Made by a program: the position numbers and the translations under genes. 13,859 nt of DNA from Acidimicrobiia bacterium (GTDB lineage Bacteria > Actinomycetota > Acidimicrobiia > Acidimicrobiales > AC-14): the NCBI GenBank assembly GCA_019244985.1, contig JAFASB010000024.1, positions 1-13,859 of the forward strand, written 5' to 3'. Below, piece after piece: positions 1 to 6,379 of the stretch. Position 1 is the first letter of the stretch, and every line of letters begins with the position of its first letter. Below the pieces are notes generated by a model that was given only the letters and a program-made list of their open reading frames with translations, did not search any database and had not been told where the DNA came from.

Positions 1-639
1 GACGACACGCTCGCCGCCCTCAGCGACCTCGTCCACCAAGGCAAGATCAGAATCGCCGGGAGCTCGACCTATCCGGCGGAGCTCATCGTCGAGGCCCAGT
101 GGGTCGCCGAGAAGCGAGGCCGTGAGCGCTTCCGCTGCGAGCAGCCGCCGTACTCGATCTTCGCCAGGGCCATCGAGACCGCGGTGCTGCCGACGTGTCA
201 GAAGTACGGCATGGGCGTGATCCCCTGGAGTCCGCTGGCCGGTGGCTGGCTCAGTGGGAAGTACCGCCGCGGGAGCGACAAGCCGACCGGGGGCCGGGCA
301 GCCCGCGTCCCCGACCGGTTCGACTACGACAAGCCCGAGAACCAGCGAAAGCTCGACCTGGTCGAGGACCTGCTCAAGGTGGCGGCCGACGCTGGACTCT
401 CGCTGACCCACCTTTCGATGGCGTGGGTGCTCGAGCACCCGGCGGTGACGTCGGCGATCATCGGGCCTCGGACGATGGACCAGCTCACCGACCTGCTGGC
501 CGGCGCCGACGCCAAGCTCGACGAAGGGATCCTCGACCGTATCGACGAGCTGGTCCCGCCGGGCACAACGGTCAACCCCGCCGACGCCGGCTGGTCACCG
601 CCGGGCCACAGTCGCCGAACCCGCCGCAGGAAGTCCTAG
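1..639 (+). CDS. Aldo/keto reductase, C-terminal part (5' end outside window)
   Basis: The frame is open from base 1 to the TAG at 637-639, giving 212 residues of the C-terminal two thirds of an aldo/keto reductase, an NADPH-dependent cytosolic carbonyl reductase with a TIM-barrel fold. Visible family features are the strand KIRIAGSSTY near residue 20, the segment EQPPYSIFAR, the strand GMGVIPWSPLAGGWLSGKY, and the cofactor-phosphate motif IIGPRTMDQLTDLL near residue 160. The catalytic Tyr/Lys/His region would lie upstream and is not visible. The very C-terminus is rich in Arg (SRRTRRRKS), which is unusual but in frame. It is convergent with the encapsulin operon. The substrate cannot be inferred. 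The subfamily resembles the AKR enzymes annotated as general stress protein 69 or YhdN-like. Confidence 0.9.
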   Translation, partial: DDTLAALSDLVHQGKIRIAGSSTYPAELIVEAQWVAEKRGRERFRCEQPPYSIFARAIETAVLPTCQKYGMGVIPWSPLAGGWLSGKYRRGSDKPTGGRAARVPDRFDYDKPENQRKLDLVEDLLKVAADAGLSLTHLSMAWVLEHPAVTSAIIGPRTMDQLTDLLAGADAKLDEGILDRIDELVPPGTTVNPADAGWSPPGHSRRTRRRKS

Positions 640-687
640 CGAGGCCGGGGCGTTCTTCATACCGTGATCGTCCACTGCGACCCGGGA

Positions 688-734
688 GTGTTTGCTCATT
701 CAGCGGGCCAACGGACCAGCCATCGAGCAAACAC
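688..734. repeat. Perfect 10-bp inverted repeat between convergent genes (possible bidirectional terminator)
   Basis: GTGTTTGCTC (688-697) and GAGCAAACAC (725-734) are perfect reverse complements around a 27-nt loop. The loop contains an imperfect mini-stem, GGGCC-AAC-GGACC. The right arm runs into a CCGGGCCCGG palindrome (734-743) that ends one base before the encapsulin stop codon. It sits in the 104-bp gap between the convergent aldo/keto reductase and encapsulin operons, where a shared terminator is expected. There is no classical T-tract, so a Rho-independent role is uncertain. Confidence 0.5.
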
Positions 735-743
735 CGGGCCCGG

Positions 744-1544
744 TTAGGACGAGAGCACCACGACCGCGTCGCGCTCGAGCACTCGGAAGGTGAGGCTCTC
801 CTCGAGGTACAGGGTGACGTTCTCTGCGTCGTGGGCGAGGTAGCCCATCGAGATGTCCTGACCGACATCCATGACGAAGTCGCCACCGCGCAGGCTGAGG
901 ACAGCGGCCCCCTCGATGCCGGGCGTCCACACCACGGGCCCGTCGAGGATCTGATGGAGATGATCGAGCAGCGGGTAGCCGCCGTGCTCGGTGGTCTCGA
1001 TGATGCCGGTGTAGCCCTCGGGCGCAATCGCCAATCCGTAGGGCCCAGAGATCCCCGACTCCCGCAGCACGTCGACCGCCTTGGCGACGAACGTGGGGTA
1101 CTGGCTCACCTTCTTCTCGAGCCGCACCGCCTCGTGCGCGCTGGAGTCGAGGAGCCCGCTGATTCCGGCCGCGTCGTGGCCCCGGAAGACCAGCGTGTTC
1201 TCGGCCAGCCCGAGGCGAGCCGTCGCCACGTCGAGCCCGCCGAAGTCGGCGTCGCTGGCGCCGCGGTCGATGTCATCGAGCTCGCGCCGGGAGACGGTGA
1301 ACGGCACCCGGAGCTCGACAAGGGGCATCACCCGCCGCAGCCGTGCCTCCACGTCATTCACCGGGCCGGAGACCGCGTCGGCGCGGCCGAGGTCGACGAC
1401 CGAGTGATCCCATCCGTGGGGTCCGTCGAAGTCGACGAGCTTGCGGGCCGCGAGGAACGTGGTGATGCGCGACTTGGCTTCAGCCTCGATGGCCGACCAG
1501 CCGCTTTCGGAGATCGGAGCGAGGGCGCGAAGAAGACGGTCCAT
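744..1544 (-). CDS. Family 1 encapsulin nanocompartment shell protein (linocin M18-like)
   Basis: The 266-residue product has the family 1 encapsulin layout and normal length. It self-assembles into an icosahedral HK97-fold shell that holds a cargo enzyme in the cytoplasm. Recognisable segments are the N-terminal cargo-docking helix (LLRALAPISESGW, residues 4-16), the GPHGWDHSVVDLGR stretch (41-54), a P-domain helix after residue 110, SGPYGLAIAP (166-175), and DFVMDVGQDISMGY (222-235) leading to LYLEESLTFRV (245-255). The ATG start at 1544 has a ribosome binding site (GGGAGAGG) about 8 nt upstream, inside the last codons of the cargo gene. The two genes are separated by only 2 nt. The cargo is almost certainly the adjacent EncFtn. 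In this family the shell channels iron ions to the encapsulated ferroxidase. Confidence 0.95.
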   Translation of the reverse strand: MDRLLRALAPISESGWSAIEAEAKSRITTFLAARKLVDFDGPHGWDHSVVDLGRADAVSGPVNDVEARLRRVMPLVELRVPFTVSRRELDDIDRGASDADFGGLDVATARLGLAENTLVFRGHDAAGISGLLDSSAHEAVRLEKKVSQYPTFVAKAVDVLRESGISGPYGLAIAPEGYTGIIETTEHGGYPLLDHLHQILDGPVVWTPGIEGAAVLSLRGGDFVMDVGQDISMGYLAHDAENVTLYLEESLTFRVLERDAVVVLSS

Positions 1545-1546
1545 GG

Positions 1547-1927
1547 TCAGCGCCTCTCCCTCAGCGAGCCGATCCCGAGCGATCCGTCGCCCGCCTTCGA
1601 GGCAGCCGCGCCGGCCCCTTCCGCCTCCGCCTGGTGCTCGACTTCGACGACCGGGGCCTCGGTGAACAGATAGGTGCGGAGCACGAGATCAAGGGCGGGG
1701 TCGTGGCGCCGGAGCCACTCGAGCGTCATCGCCGCGTGCTCCTTTTCCTCGTCGCGGTTGTGGGCCAGGACCTCGGCCAGCGCCTCGTCGCTGGTCGCCG
1801 CCACCCGCTGGTCGTACCAGTCGACCGCCTCGAGCTCCTCCTGGAGGGAGGTGATCGCCCGGTGCCGGTCGATGACGTCAGGGTTCAACCACTCAACGGG
1901 CTCGTGGAGCCCAACGCTGTTTGCCAT
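1547..1927 (-). CDS. Encapsulated ferritin-like protein (EncFtn), iron-oxidising encapsulin cargo
   Basis: The 126-residue protein has close recognisable similarity to Rhodospirillum rubrum EncFtn. That protein is a two-helix half-ferritin whose dimers form the ferroxidase centre and which fills an encapsulin with mineralised iron. By alignment from memory, the ligands correspond to E31 in the helix SLQEELEAVDWYDQR (27-41) and to the ExxH pair E61/H64 in NRDEEKEHA. W37 and the HAAMTLEWLRR and LRTYLFTE segments are also conserved. A variable Ala/Glu-rich linker (about residues 90-113) leads to a C-terminal targeting peptide. The ATG at 1927 was chosen over an upstream TTG at 1954 because a Shine-Dalgarno (AGGGAAGG) lies at the right distance and the first residues match the family. 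It starts 4 nt after the upstream gene's stop and ends 2 nt before encapsulin. Confidence 0.93.
   Translation of the reverse strand: MANSVGLHEPVEWLNPDVIDRHRAITSLQEELEAVDWYDQRVAATSDEALAEVLAHNRDEEKEHAAMTLEWLRRHDPALDLVLRTYLFTEAPVVEVEHQAEAEGAGAAASKAGDGSLGIGSLRERR
1550..1588 (-). other. Encapsulin cargo-loading peptide coding segment
   Basis: The last 13 residues of EncFtn are DGSLGIGSLRERR. The core SLGIGSLR fits the family 1 cargo-loading peptide pattern (small/hydrophobic, Gly-Ser-Leu, then basic), which docks in a pocket on the inner face of the shell. The codons for its last residues (AGG GAG AGG) also form the Shine-Dalgarno of the encapsulin gene, so one stretch serves cargo targeting and shell translation. 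Confidence 0.85.
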
Positions 1928-1931
1928 GGCC

Positions 1932-2381
1932 TTAGCCTTCCCTGCGTGAGGCAACGAACACCGGGATCGTGCGCTCGGTGCGTTCCTGATACTCGGCGTA
2001 GGGAGGGTAAGCGGCGACCGCGCGCTCCCACCACGCCGCCCGCTCGTCGCCGGTGACCTCGCGCACTCGCACGGGGAACGGCTCGGCGCCGTCCTGGATG
2101 GTCACGTCGTCGGGGTTGGCCTTGAGGTTGTAGTACCAGACCGGGTGCTTGGGGGCGCCGCCGAGCGACGCCACAAGCGCGTACTCGCCGTCGTGCTCGA
2201 CCCGCATCAGGGCGATCTTGCGGATCTTTCCGCTCTTGTTGCCGATCATCGTCACGACGATTACCGGCATGTCCGTGTCCTGGAGGGTGTTCGCCTCCTT
2301 GCCGCCCGATCGCTCGTAGGCCTCGACCTGGTCGCGGACCCACCCCATGGTGTTGGGGACGTACTCACCTTGCAGACTCAC
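1932..2381 (-). CDS. Deazaflavin (F420)-dependent nitroreductase-family protein (Ddn-like)
   Basis: The 149-residue protein is of the split-barrel Ddn/F420H2-dependent reductase family typical of actinobacteria. Family hallmarks are the barrel strand VIVVTMIGNKSGKIRK (40-55), then IALMRVEHDGEYALVAS (56-72), GGAPKHPVWYYNLKANP (74-90), and the C-terminal YPPYAEYQERTERTIPVF segment. In the family these regions bind the F420 phosphate tail and deazaflavin. The GTG at 2381 is selected because GAGGAGG lies about 6 nt upstream; longer in-frame extensions lack family sequence. It is the first gene of an operon with EncFtn and encapsulin. Its TAA is 4 nt before the EncFtn ATG, and its last codons carry the EncFtn ribosome binding site. 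A redox role linked to the nanocompartment is an inference from this coupling. It has no obvious cargo-loading peptide of its own (C-terminus VFVASRREG). Confidence 0.88.
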   Translation of the reverse strand: MSLQGEYVPNTMGWVRDQVEAYERSGGKEANTLQDTDMPVIVVTMIGNKSGKIRKIALMRVEHDGEYALVASLGGAPKHPVWYYNLKANPDDVTIQDGAEPFPVRVREVTGDERAAWWERAVAAYPPYAEYQERTERTIPVFVASRREG

Positions 2382-2511
2382 GGACAACCTCCTCGCGGCC
2401 GAACGGCCGGCCTCTATGAGCGATTCCGCCGGAAATGCGCGGGCAACTGTGGAAGAGTTTGCCCCGTACGCCGGGTGAGCAGTACGTGCAAATCCCTGAG
2501 AGGGAGGGAAT
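2382..2511. promoter_or_regulatory. Divergent intergenic region between the encapsulin operon and the sugar ABC operon
   Basis: This 130-bp region must hold both promoters. Immediately upstream of the Ddn-like gene's Shine-Dalgarno is the dyad CGGCCG-AA-CGGCCG (2396-2409). Nearer the ABC operon is a spaced CGTAC/GTACG pair (2465-2469 and 2482-2486). A strong ribosome binding site (GAGAGGGAGGG) precedes the ATG at 2512. No convincing -35/-10 pair could be fixed by eye in either direction. The dyads are candidate operators only. Confidence 0.4.
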
Positions 2512-3720
2512 ATGAGGCGCTCGTTGAAGAGGGTGACGGTTCTGTCCGTCGCCCTGATGGTTGGTGCCGTCCTGGTGGCCTGCGGTGGCTCCTCGAAGAA
2601 GTCGTCGAGCACGGCGACGACGACCGGCGGTGGGAGCTCGGCCAACCTCTCGGTCTCGTCGTTCACGAGCGACTTCTCGGCGATGTCGCAGCTGAAGGGA
2701 CTGGCCGGGCAGGGCAAGGGCCTGGTGGGCGTCCTCCTGCCGGATACGACGACGTCGGCCCGGTACGTCTCCTTCGACGCGCCCTATCTCACCAAGGCCT
2801 TCCAGACCGCGGGCTTCACCCAGTTCAAGGTCGACAACGCCCAGGGCAGCGCGTCCACGATGCAGACCCAGGCCGAGGCCGACATCACCTCGGGCGCCAG
2901 CGTTCTCATCGTCGACCCGCTCGACTCGGGGAGCGGGGCCGCCATCGAGAACAACGCGGTGTCCAAGGGCGTGAAGGTCATCGACTACGACCGCCTCACC
3001 AAGGGAGGCCCGGCCGACCGCGTCTACGTCAGCTTCGACAACGTCAAGGTGGGCCAGGCGATCGGCAACGGCTTCGTCGACTGCGTGAAGTCGTGGAACG
3101 TGGCCAAGCCCAACGTCCTCGTCATGGACGGCGACCCCACCGACAACAACGCCGGCCTGTTCGCCCAGGGCTACAACGGCGTCCTCAAGTCGCACTTCGA
3201 CGACGGCTCGTACGTCAAGGTCGCTGAGCCGGCGGGCACGTGGACGCCGTCGGTGGCCCAGACGACGTTCGCCCAGCAGTACACGGCCCATCCGAACATC
3301 AACTCGGTCGTGACGCCCAACGACGACAACGCCAACGCCGTCATCGCCTACCTGCAGGGCAAGCAGATCAAGCCCAAGACGTTCCCGACGACGGGTCAGG
3401 ACGCGTCGAAGTCCGGTCTGCAGAACATCCTCAAGGGCTACCAGTGCGGCACGGTCTACAAGCCGATCTACCTGGAGGCACAGGCGGCAGCGGCCATCGC
3501 TTTGTACCTGCGGGCCGGTCAGACTCCACCGTCGAGCCTGGTCAACGCCACCACGAAGGACACGCAGCAGAACGCCGACGTCAAGTCCGTGTACCTGACG
3601 CCCACCTGGGTGACCGTCGACAACATGGAGCAGACGGTCGTGAAGGACGCAGCCGTCAAGGTGACCGACATCTGCGTGGCTGACACGCAGGCCGCCTGCA
3701 CGGCCGCCGGGATCAAGTAG
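2512..3720 (+). CDS. xylF: Sugar ABC transporter substrate-binding lipoprotein, XylF (D-xylose) type
   Basis: The 402-residue exported lipoprotein starts with a basic n-region, a hydrophobic stretch and the lipobox LVAC (Cys24). A Ser/Thr/Gly-rich linker to about residue 45 tethers the binding domain to the membrane. The remainder is a two-lobed periplasmic-binding fold of the sugar (Peripla_BP_4) class. Stretches matching XylF/ChvE proteins are VIDYDRL (156-162), VYVSFDNVKVGQ (171-182), DGDPTDNNAGLF (206-217), TPNDDNANAVIAYL (268-281) and TTGQDA (293-298), followed by TVYKPIYLEAQAAAAIAL. These point to D-xylose or a related monosaccharide, but specificity is inferred. It has a strong ribosome binding site and leads an operon with ATPase and permease, as is usual for these importers. 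Confidence 0.9.
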   Translation: MRRSLKRVTVLSVALMVGAVLVACGGSSKKSSSTATTTGGGSSANLSVSSFTSDFSAMSQLKGLAGQGKGLVGVLLPDTTTSARYVSFDAPYLTKAFQTAGFTQFKVDNAQGSASTMQTQAEADITSGASVLIVDPLDSGSGAAIENNAVSKGVKVIDYDRLTKGGPADRVYVSFDNVKVGQAIGNGFVDCVKSWNVAKPNVLVMDGDPTDNNAGLFAQGYNGVLKSHFDDGSYVKVAEPAGTWTPSVAQTTFAQQYTAHPNINSVVTPNDDNANAVIAYLQGKQIKPKTFPTTGQDASKSGLQNILKGYQCGTVYKPIYLEAQAAAAIALYLRAGQTPPSSLVNATTKDTQQNADVKSVYLTPTWVTVDNMEQTVVKDAAVKVTDICVADTQAACTAAGIK

Positions 3721-3722
3721 CG

Positions 3723-4526
3723 GTGTCAACGCCGGCAGAGGGCGTGGCTGCCACGGCGGCCACGCCCCTGCTGCGCCTCGAGAAGATCACCAAGAGCTTC
3801 GGACCCGTCCAGGCTCTCATCGATGTCGACCTCGACGTCCCCGTCGGTCAGGTCACCGCGCTGGTCGGCGACAACGGCGCCGGCAAGTCGACGCTCATCA
3901 AGGCCATCGCCGGGATCTATCCGGCCGACGGCGGCCGGATCCTGTGGGCCGGCCGACCTGTGCACATCCGCCACCCGCGTGACGCCGCCGCCCTCGGGAT
4001 CGAGACCGTGTATCAGGACCTCGCGCTGGCCGACAATCTCGACATCGTCCAGAACATGTTCCTGGGACGGGAGGTCACGCGGCACTGGGCCCTCGACGAG
4101 GAGGACATGGAGCGCAAGGCGCGCGACACGCTCGCCAGCCTGCGGGTGACGACGGTGCGCTCGATCCGCCAGCCGGTGGCGTCGCTCTCCGGTGGCCAGC
4201 GACAGTCGGTCGCCATCGCCAAGGCCGTGCTGTGGAACTCCAAGCTCGTGATCATGGACGAGCCCACCGCGGCCCTCGGCGTGGCCCAGACGCGCAACGT
4301 CCTGGATCTGGTCCGGCGCCTCGCCGACCAGGGCCTGGCTGTGCTCATGGTGTCCCACAACATGAACGACGTGTTCGAGGTGTCCGATCGCGTCGCCGTC
4401 ATGTTCCTGGGCCGCATGGCTGCGTGCAGGCCGGCGTCTGAGCTCGACGTGGCGACCGTCGTCGACATCATGACCACGGGTACCTCCACGCGTCTGAACA
4501 ACGAGGGCGATCGTGGCGCCAACTGA
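3723..4526 (+). CDS. Sugar ABC transporter ATP-binding protein (single nucleotide-binding domain)
   Basis: The 267-residue cytoplasmic ATPase powers the importer. All motifs are intact: Walker A GDNGAGKST (49-57), Q-loop YQD (97-99), signature LSGGQ (155-159), Walker B LVIMDEP (175-181) and switch His212 in VSHN. GTG at 3723 lies 2 nt after the xylF stop with no obvious Shine-Dalgarno, so translation probably depends on coupling. Sugar transporters of the XylG/RbsA/MglA class usually carry two fused ATPase domains of about 500 residues in total. This protein has one, so it must act as a homodimer. Its 3' end overlaps the permease gene by 14 nt. Functionally it is the XylG counterpart. Confidence 0.93.
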   Translation: MSTPAEGVAATAATPLLRLEKITKSFGPVQALIDVDLDVPVGQVTALVGDNGAGKSTLIKAIAGIYPADGGRILWAGRPVHIRHPRDAAALGIETVYQDLALADNLDIVQNMFLGREVTRHWALDEEDMERKARDTLASLRVTTVRSIRQPVASLSGGQRQSVAIAKAVLWNSKLVIMDEPTAALGVAQTRNVLDLVRRLADQGLAVLMVSHNMNDVFEVSDRVAVMFLGRMAACRPASELDVATVVDIMTTGTSTRLNNEGDRGAN

Positions 4527-5805
4527 CGATCCGCAGGTCTCCGCGGTCGAGGAGCTGACCGAGCCGACGGGCGACGCCGCGGCCATGGCCGTGGCGCCGG
4601 AGCTGATGGCGCAGACCCTCGGGGAGTATGTCCGGGCGTGGGTGGCGAAGGTCCGAGGTGGCGATGCCGGCGCCCTGCCCGTCATCGCCGGGCTCATCAT
4701 CATCTCGGTCCTGTTCCAGTCGCTGAACTCGAAGTTCCTCACGGCCGGCAACCTCGTCAACCTCCTGATCCAGAGCGCCGTCTACATGCTCCTGGCGATG
4801 TCGGAGGTCTACGTCCTGCTGCTGGGCGAGATCGACCTGTCGTCGGGGTTCGTCGCGGGCCTGGGCGGTGTCGTGATGGCCGAGCTCATGAAGCAGGGCA
4901 CCGACTGGCCCTGGTGGCTGGCGGTCGTCGCCGGTCTGCTGGTGACCGCGGCCATCGGCGCCCTCCACGGGACGCTGATCACCCGGATCGGCCTGCCTTC
5001 GTTCGTGGTGACGCTGGCCGGCCTCCTCGGGTGGCAGGGCGTGATGCTGCTGGTCCTCGGTCAGGGCGGCGTCGTCCCGATCGGCGACAAGGTCATCAAC
5101 AACATCACGAGCGGGCAGCTCAGCGTCACGGCCAGTTGGATCGTGATGTTGGCGATCGTCGCCGTCTACTGCGCGAGGGCGTGGTTGCGCGACTCGCGGC
5201 GGCGGGGGAGCGGCTTGGTGGCGCCGCCCGTCAGTCTGACCGTCCTCCGCATGGTCGGTGCGCTCGTCGCCGGCGTCGTCGTCGTGCTGATCTGCAACAC
5301 AGACCGCGGGATCAACACTCCGATCAAGGGCCTGCCGTGGGTCGTGCTGCTCGTTTTGGCCGTGCTGGCGGCCTGGACATTTCTGCTCGGGCGAACGACC
5401 TTCGGTCGCTACGTCTACGCGATCGGCGGCAACCCCGAGGCGGCCCGCCGGGCGGGCGTCAGCTTGCCCAGGATCCGCACGCTCTGCTTCGCACTGGCGT
5501 CGTTCACGGCCGGCATCGCCGGCATCGTCTACGCATCTCGTCTCCGGTCGGTGTCCACGTCGATCGACGGCGGAACGCTCGTGCTCTACGCCGTTGCCGC
5601 AGCGGTGATCGGCGGCACGAGCCTCTTCGGTGGCCGGGGCAAAGCCGCCAACGCGGTGCTCGGCGGACTCGTCATCGGCGCCATCGACAACGGCATGGGC
5701 CTGCAGGGCTACAGCGCGTACGTCCGCTTCATCGTCACCGCGCTGGTGCTGCTCGCGGCCGTGACGATTGACGCCCTCACCCGCCGAGGCCGCACGGCCC
5801 GCTAA
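4513..5805 (+). CDS. xylH: Sugar ABC transporter permease, XylH type
   Basis: The 430-residue integral membrane protein belongs to the BPD_transp_2 (ribose/xylose/galactoside) permease family. After a hydrophilic N-terminus of about 50 residues come roughly ten hydrophobic segments. Family hallmarks are EIDLSSGFVAGLGG (after about residue 105), the cytoplasmic coupling-loop motif AIGGNPEAARRAGVSLP (about 307-323), and GGTSLFGGRGKAANAVLGG with IGAIDNGMGL near the C-terminus. The length and the long central insertion fit XylH better than RbsC, which is about 320 residues. The GTG at 4513 is preceded by GAGGGC in the overlapping ATPase gene. Together with the lipoprotein and ATPase it completes an importer; no sugar-catabolic gene is visible in the window. 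Confidence 0.9.
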   Translation: MAPTDDPQVSAVEELTEPTGDAAAMAVAPELMAQTLGEYVRAWVAKVRGGDAGALPVIAGLIIISVLFQSLNSKFLTAGNLVNLLIQSAVYMLLAMSEVYVLLLGEIDLSSGFVAGLGGVVMAELMKQGTDWPWWLAVVAGLLVTAAIGALHGTLITRIGLPSFVVTLAGLLGWQGVMLLVLGQGGVVPIGDKVINNITSGQLSVTASWIVMLAIVAVYCARAWLRDSRRRGSGLVAPPVSLTVLRMVGALVAGVVVVLICNTDRGINTPIKGLPWVVLLVLAVLAAWTFLLGRTTFGRYVYAIGGNPEAARRAGVSLPRIRTLCFALASFTAGIAGIVYASRLRSVSTSIDGGTLVLYAVAAAVIGGTSLFGGRGKAANAVLGGLVIGAIDNGMGLQGYSAYVRFIVTALVLLAAVTIDALTRRGRTAR

Positions 5806-5822
5806 GCAGCGGTCGAGACCGC
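5799..5822 (+). terminator. Overlapping hairpins at the end of the ABC operon (terminator-like)
   Basis: CCGCT-AAGC-AGCGG (5799-5812) contains the permease stop codon. It overlaps a second, perfect hairpin GCGGTC-GA-GACCGC (5809-5822). The two are mutually exclusive. No T-run follows, so this is at best a Rho-dependent or structural terminator. Confidence 0.35.
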
Positions 5823-6073
5823 AAGCGCCTCCTCGGCGATGGGGTCCTCCTCGACCTTGGGCCGGGCGGGAAGCAGCAGGGCGGCCATGATCGCCTCGGC
5901 CAGGGCGACGGCCCCCGGCCACCTTGAGCGCACCGGAGACACTGTGCAGGAAGGCGGCGGCCAGGGCCCGCCGCGCCCGCCTACTTGGCGACGACCAGGG
6001 CGCCGCCGAAGAGCCGGGTGGCGTCGTTGACCGCCGAGCCCACGCCCGCCCACAGCGCCAGGCCGGCGATGAC
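5802..6073 (-). pseudogene. Degraded C-terminal fragment of a DHA2 (EmrB/QacA) MFS drug exporter
   Basis: Three minus-strand frames join into the end of a 14-helix MFS exporter. Frame one (about 6073 to the TAG at 5981-5983) reads AGVGSAVNDATRLFGGAL, the hallmark segment of EmrB/QacA transporters. Frame two (about 5970-5914) reads ALAAAFLHSVSGALKVA. Frame three then reads AVALAEAIMAALLLPARPK and runs to the TAG at 5802-5804, like the last transmembrane helix and hydrophilic tail of the family. At least two frameshifts and an in-frame stop separate these pieces. Everything N-terminal to the AGVGSAV motif, which should be more than 350 residues, is missing. The last codon overlaps the xylH stop on the opposite strand. 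The boundaries are approximate. It cannot encode a working transporter. Confidence 0.6.
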
Positions 6074-6376
6074 GAATGGCGCGGCTACTGGCTCAAATAT
6101 CCGCTCGAGGAGCTGTTCGCCGACGCCGCGCCCGAGCAGCCTCCCGTCAGCCTCGAGCTGCACACCGACGACGGGCCCGTCACCGTGAGGACCGTCGACG
6201 GGAGGGTCCGCGTGAGCCCGGGTGCCGCGCAAGATCCCGATGCCGTCGTCACTGGCCGCCCCGAGGACGTCATCGAGCTCCTGAAGGGGACGATCGACGT
6301 CCGCGGCGCCCGCCGGCGGGGCGTGCAGGTCGAGGGCGACGCAGAGACGGTCGCCCGCGTGCGGCCCCGGGTCTGA
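6068..6376 (+). pseudogene. N-terminally truncated SCP2-like domain, probable remnant of an HxlR-type regulator
   Basis: About 100 residues from DDEWRGYWLKYPLEELF to the TGA at 6374-6376 form a sterol-carrier-protein-2-like domain. The pattern is a strand pair (SLELHTDDGPVTVRTVDGR), PDAVVTGRPEDVIELLKG, and the closing RRGVQVEGDAETVARVRPR. This is the form found as the C-terminal ligand domain of actinobacterial HxlR winged-helix regulators. The upstream in-frame DNA (5924-6067) overlaps the MFS remnant, is Arg/Pro-rich without domain character, and offers only a TTG at 5924 with no ribosome binding site. The winged helix is therefore absent. Its end is 3 bp from the convergent SRPBCC gene. 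It could still be a small expressed SCP2 protein, but no credible start was found. Confidence 0.5.
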
Positions 6377-6379
6377 TCG

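Noticed and set aside
688..734. The inverted repeat as a phage or integron attachment site
   Set aside because: No integrase, tRNA, direct-repeat partner or cassette is present in the window.
195..1673. Plus-strand open frame across the aldo/keto reductase and encapsulin
   Set aside because: It overlaps two confident genes, has low-complexity Arg/Pro/Gly composition, and shows no family similarity.
2396..2409. CGGCCG-AA-CGGCCG as a confident operator
   Set aside because: It is highly symmetrical, but made entirely of GC-rich hexamers that are common in this composition. It was kept only as a candidate within the intergenic region.
2365..3729. Long minus-strand open frame antisense to xylF
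   Set aside because: It is rich in Arg, Val, Asp and Gly with no domain pattern. It is the mirror of third-position GC bias in a clearly real gene on the plus strand.
4468..5922. Long minus-strand open frame antisense to xylH
   Set aside because: Its composition is dominated by Arg, Asp, Gly and Gln. The plus strand carries an unmistakable permease. Only its first few codons belong to the MFS remnant discussed separately.
5924..6376. A complete 151-residue gene starting at TTG 5924
   Set aside because: The first 48 residues lie over the MFS remnant and look like shadow sequence. There is no ribosome binding site, and no ATG or GTG in frame before the SCP2-like part. It was called as a truncated remnant instead.
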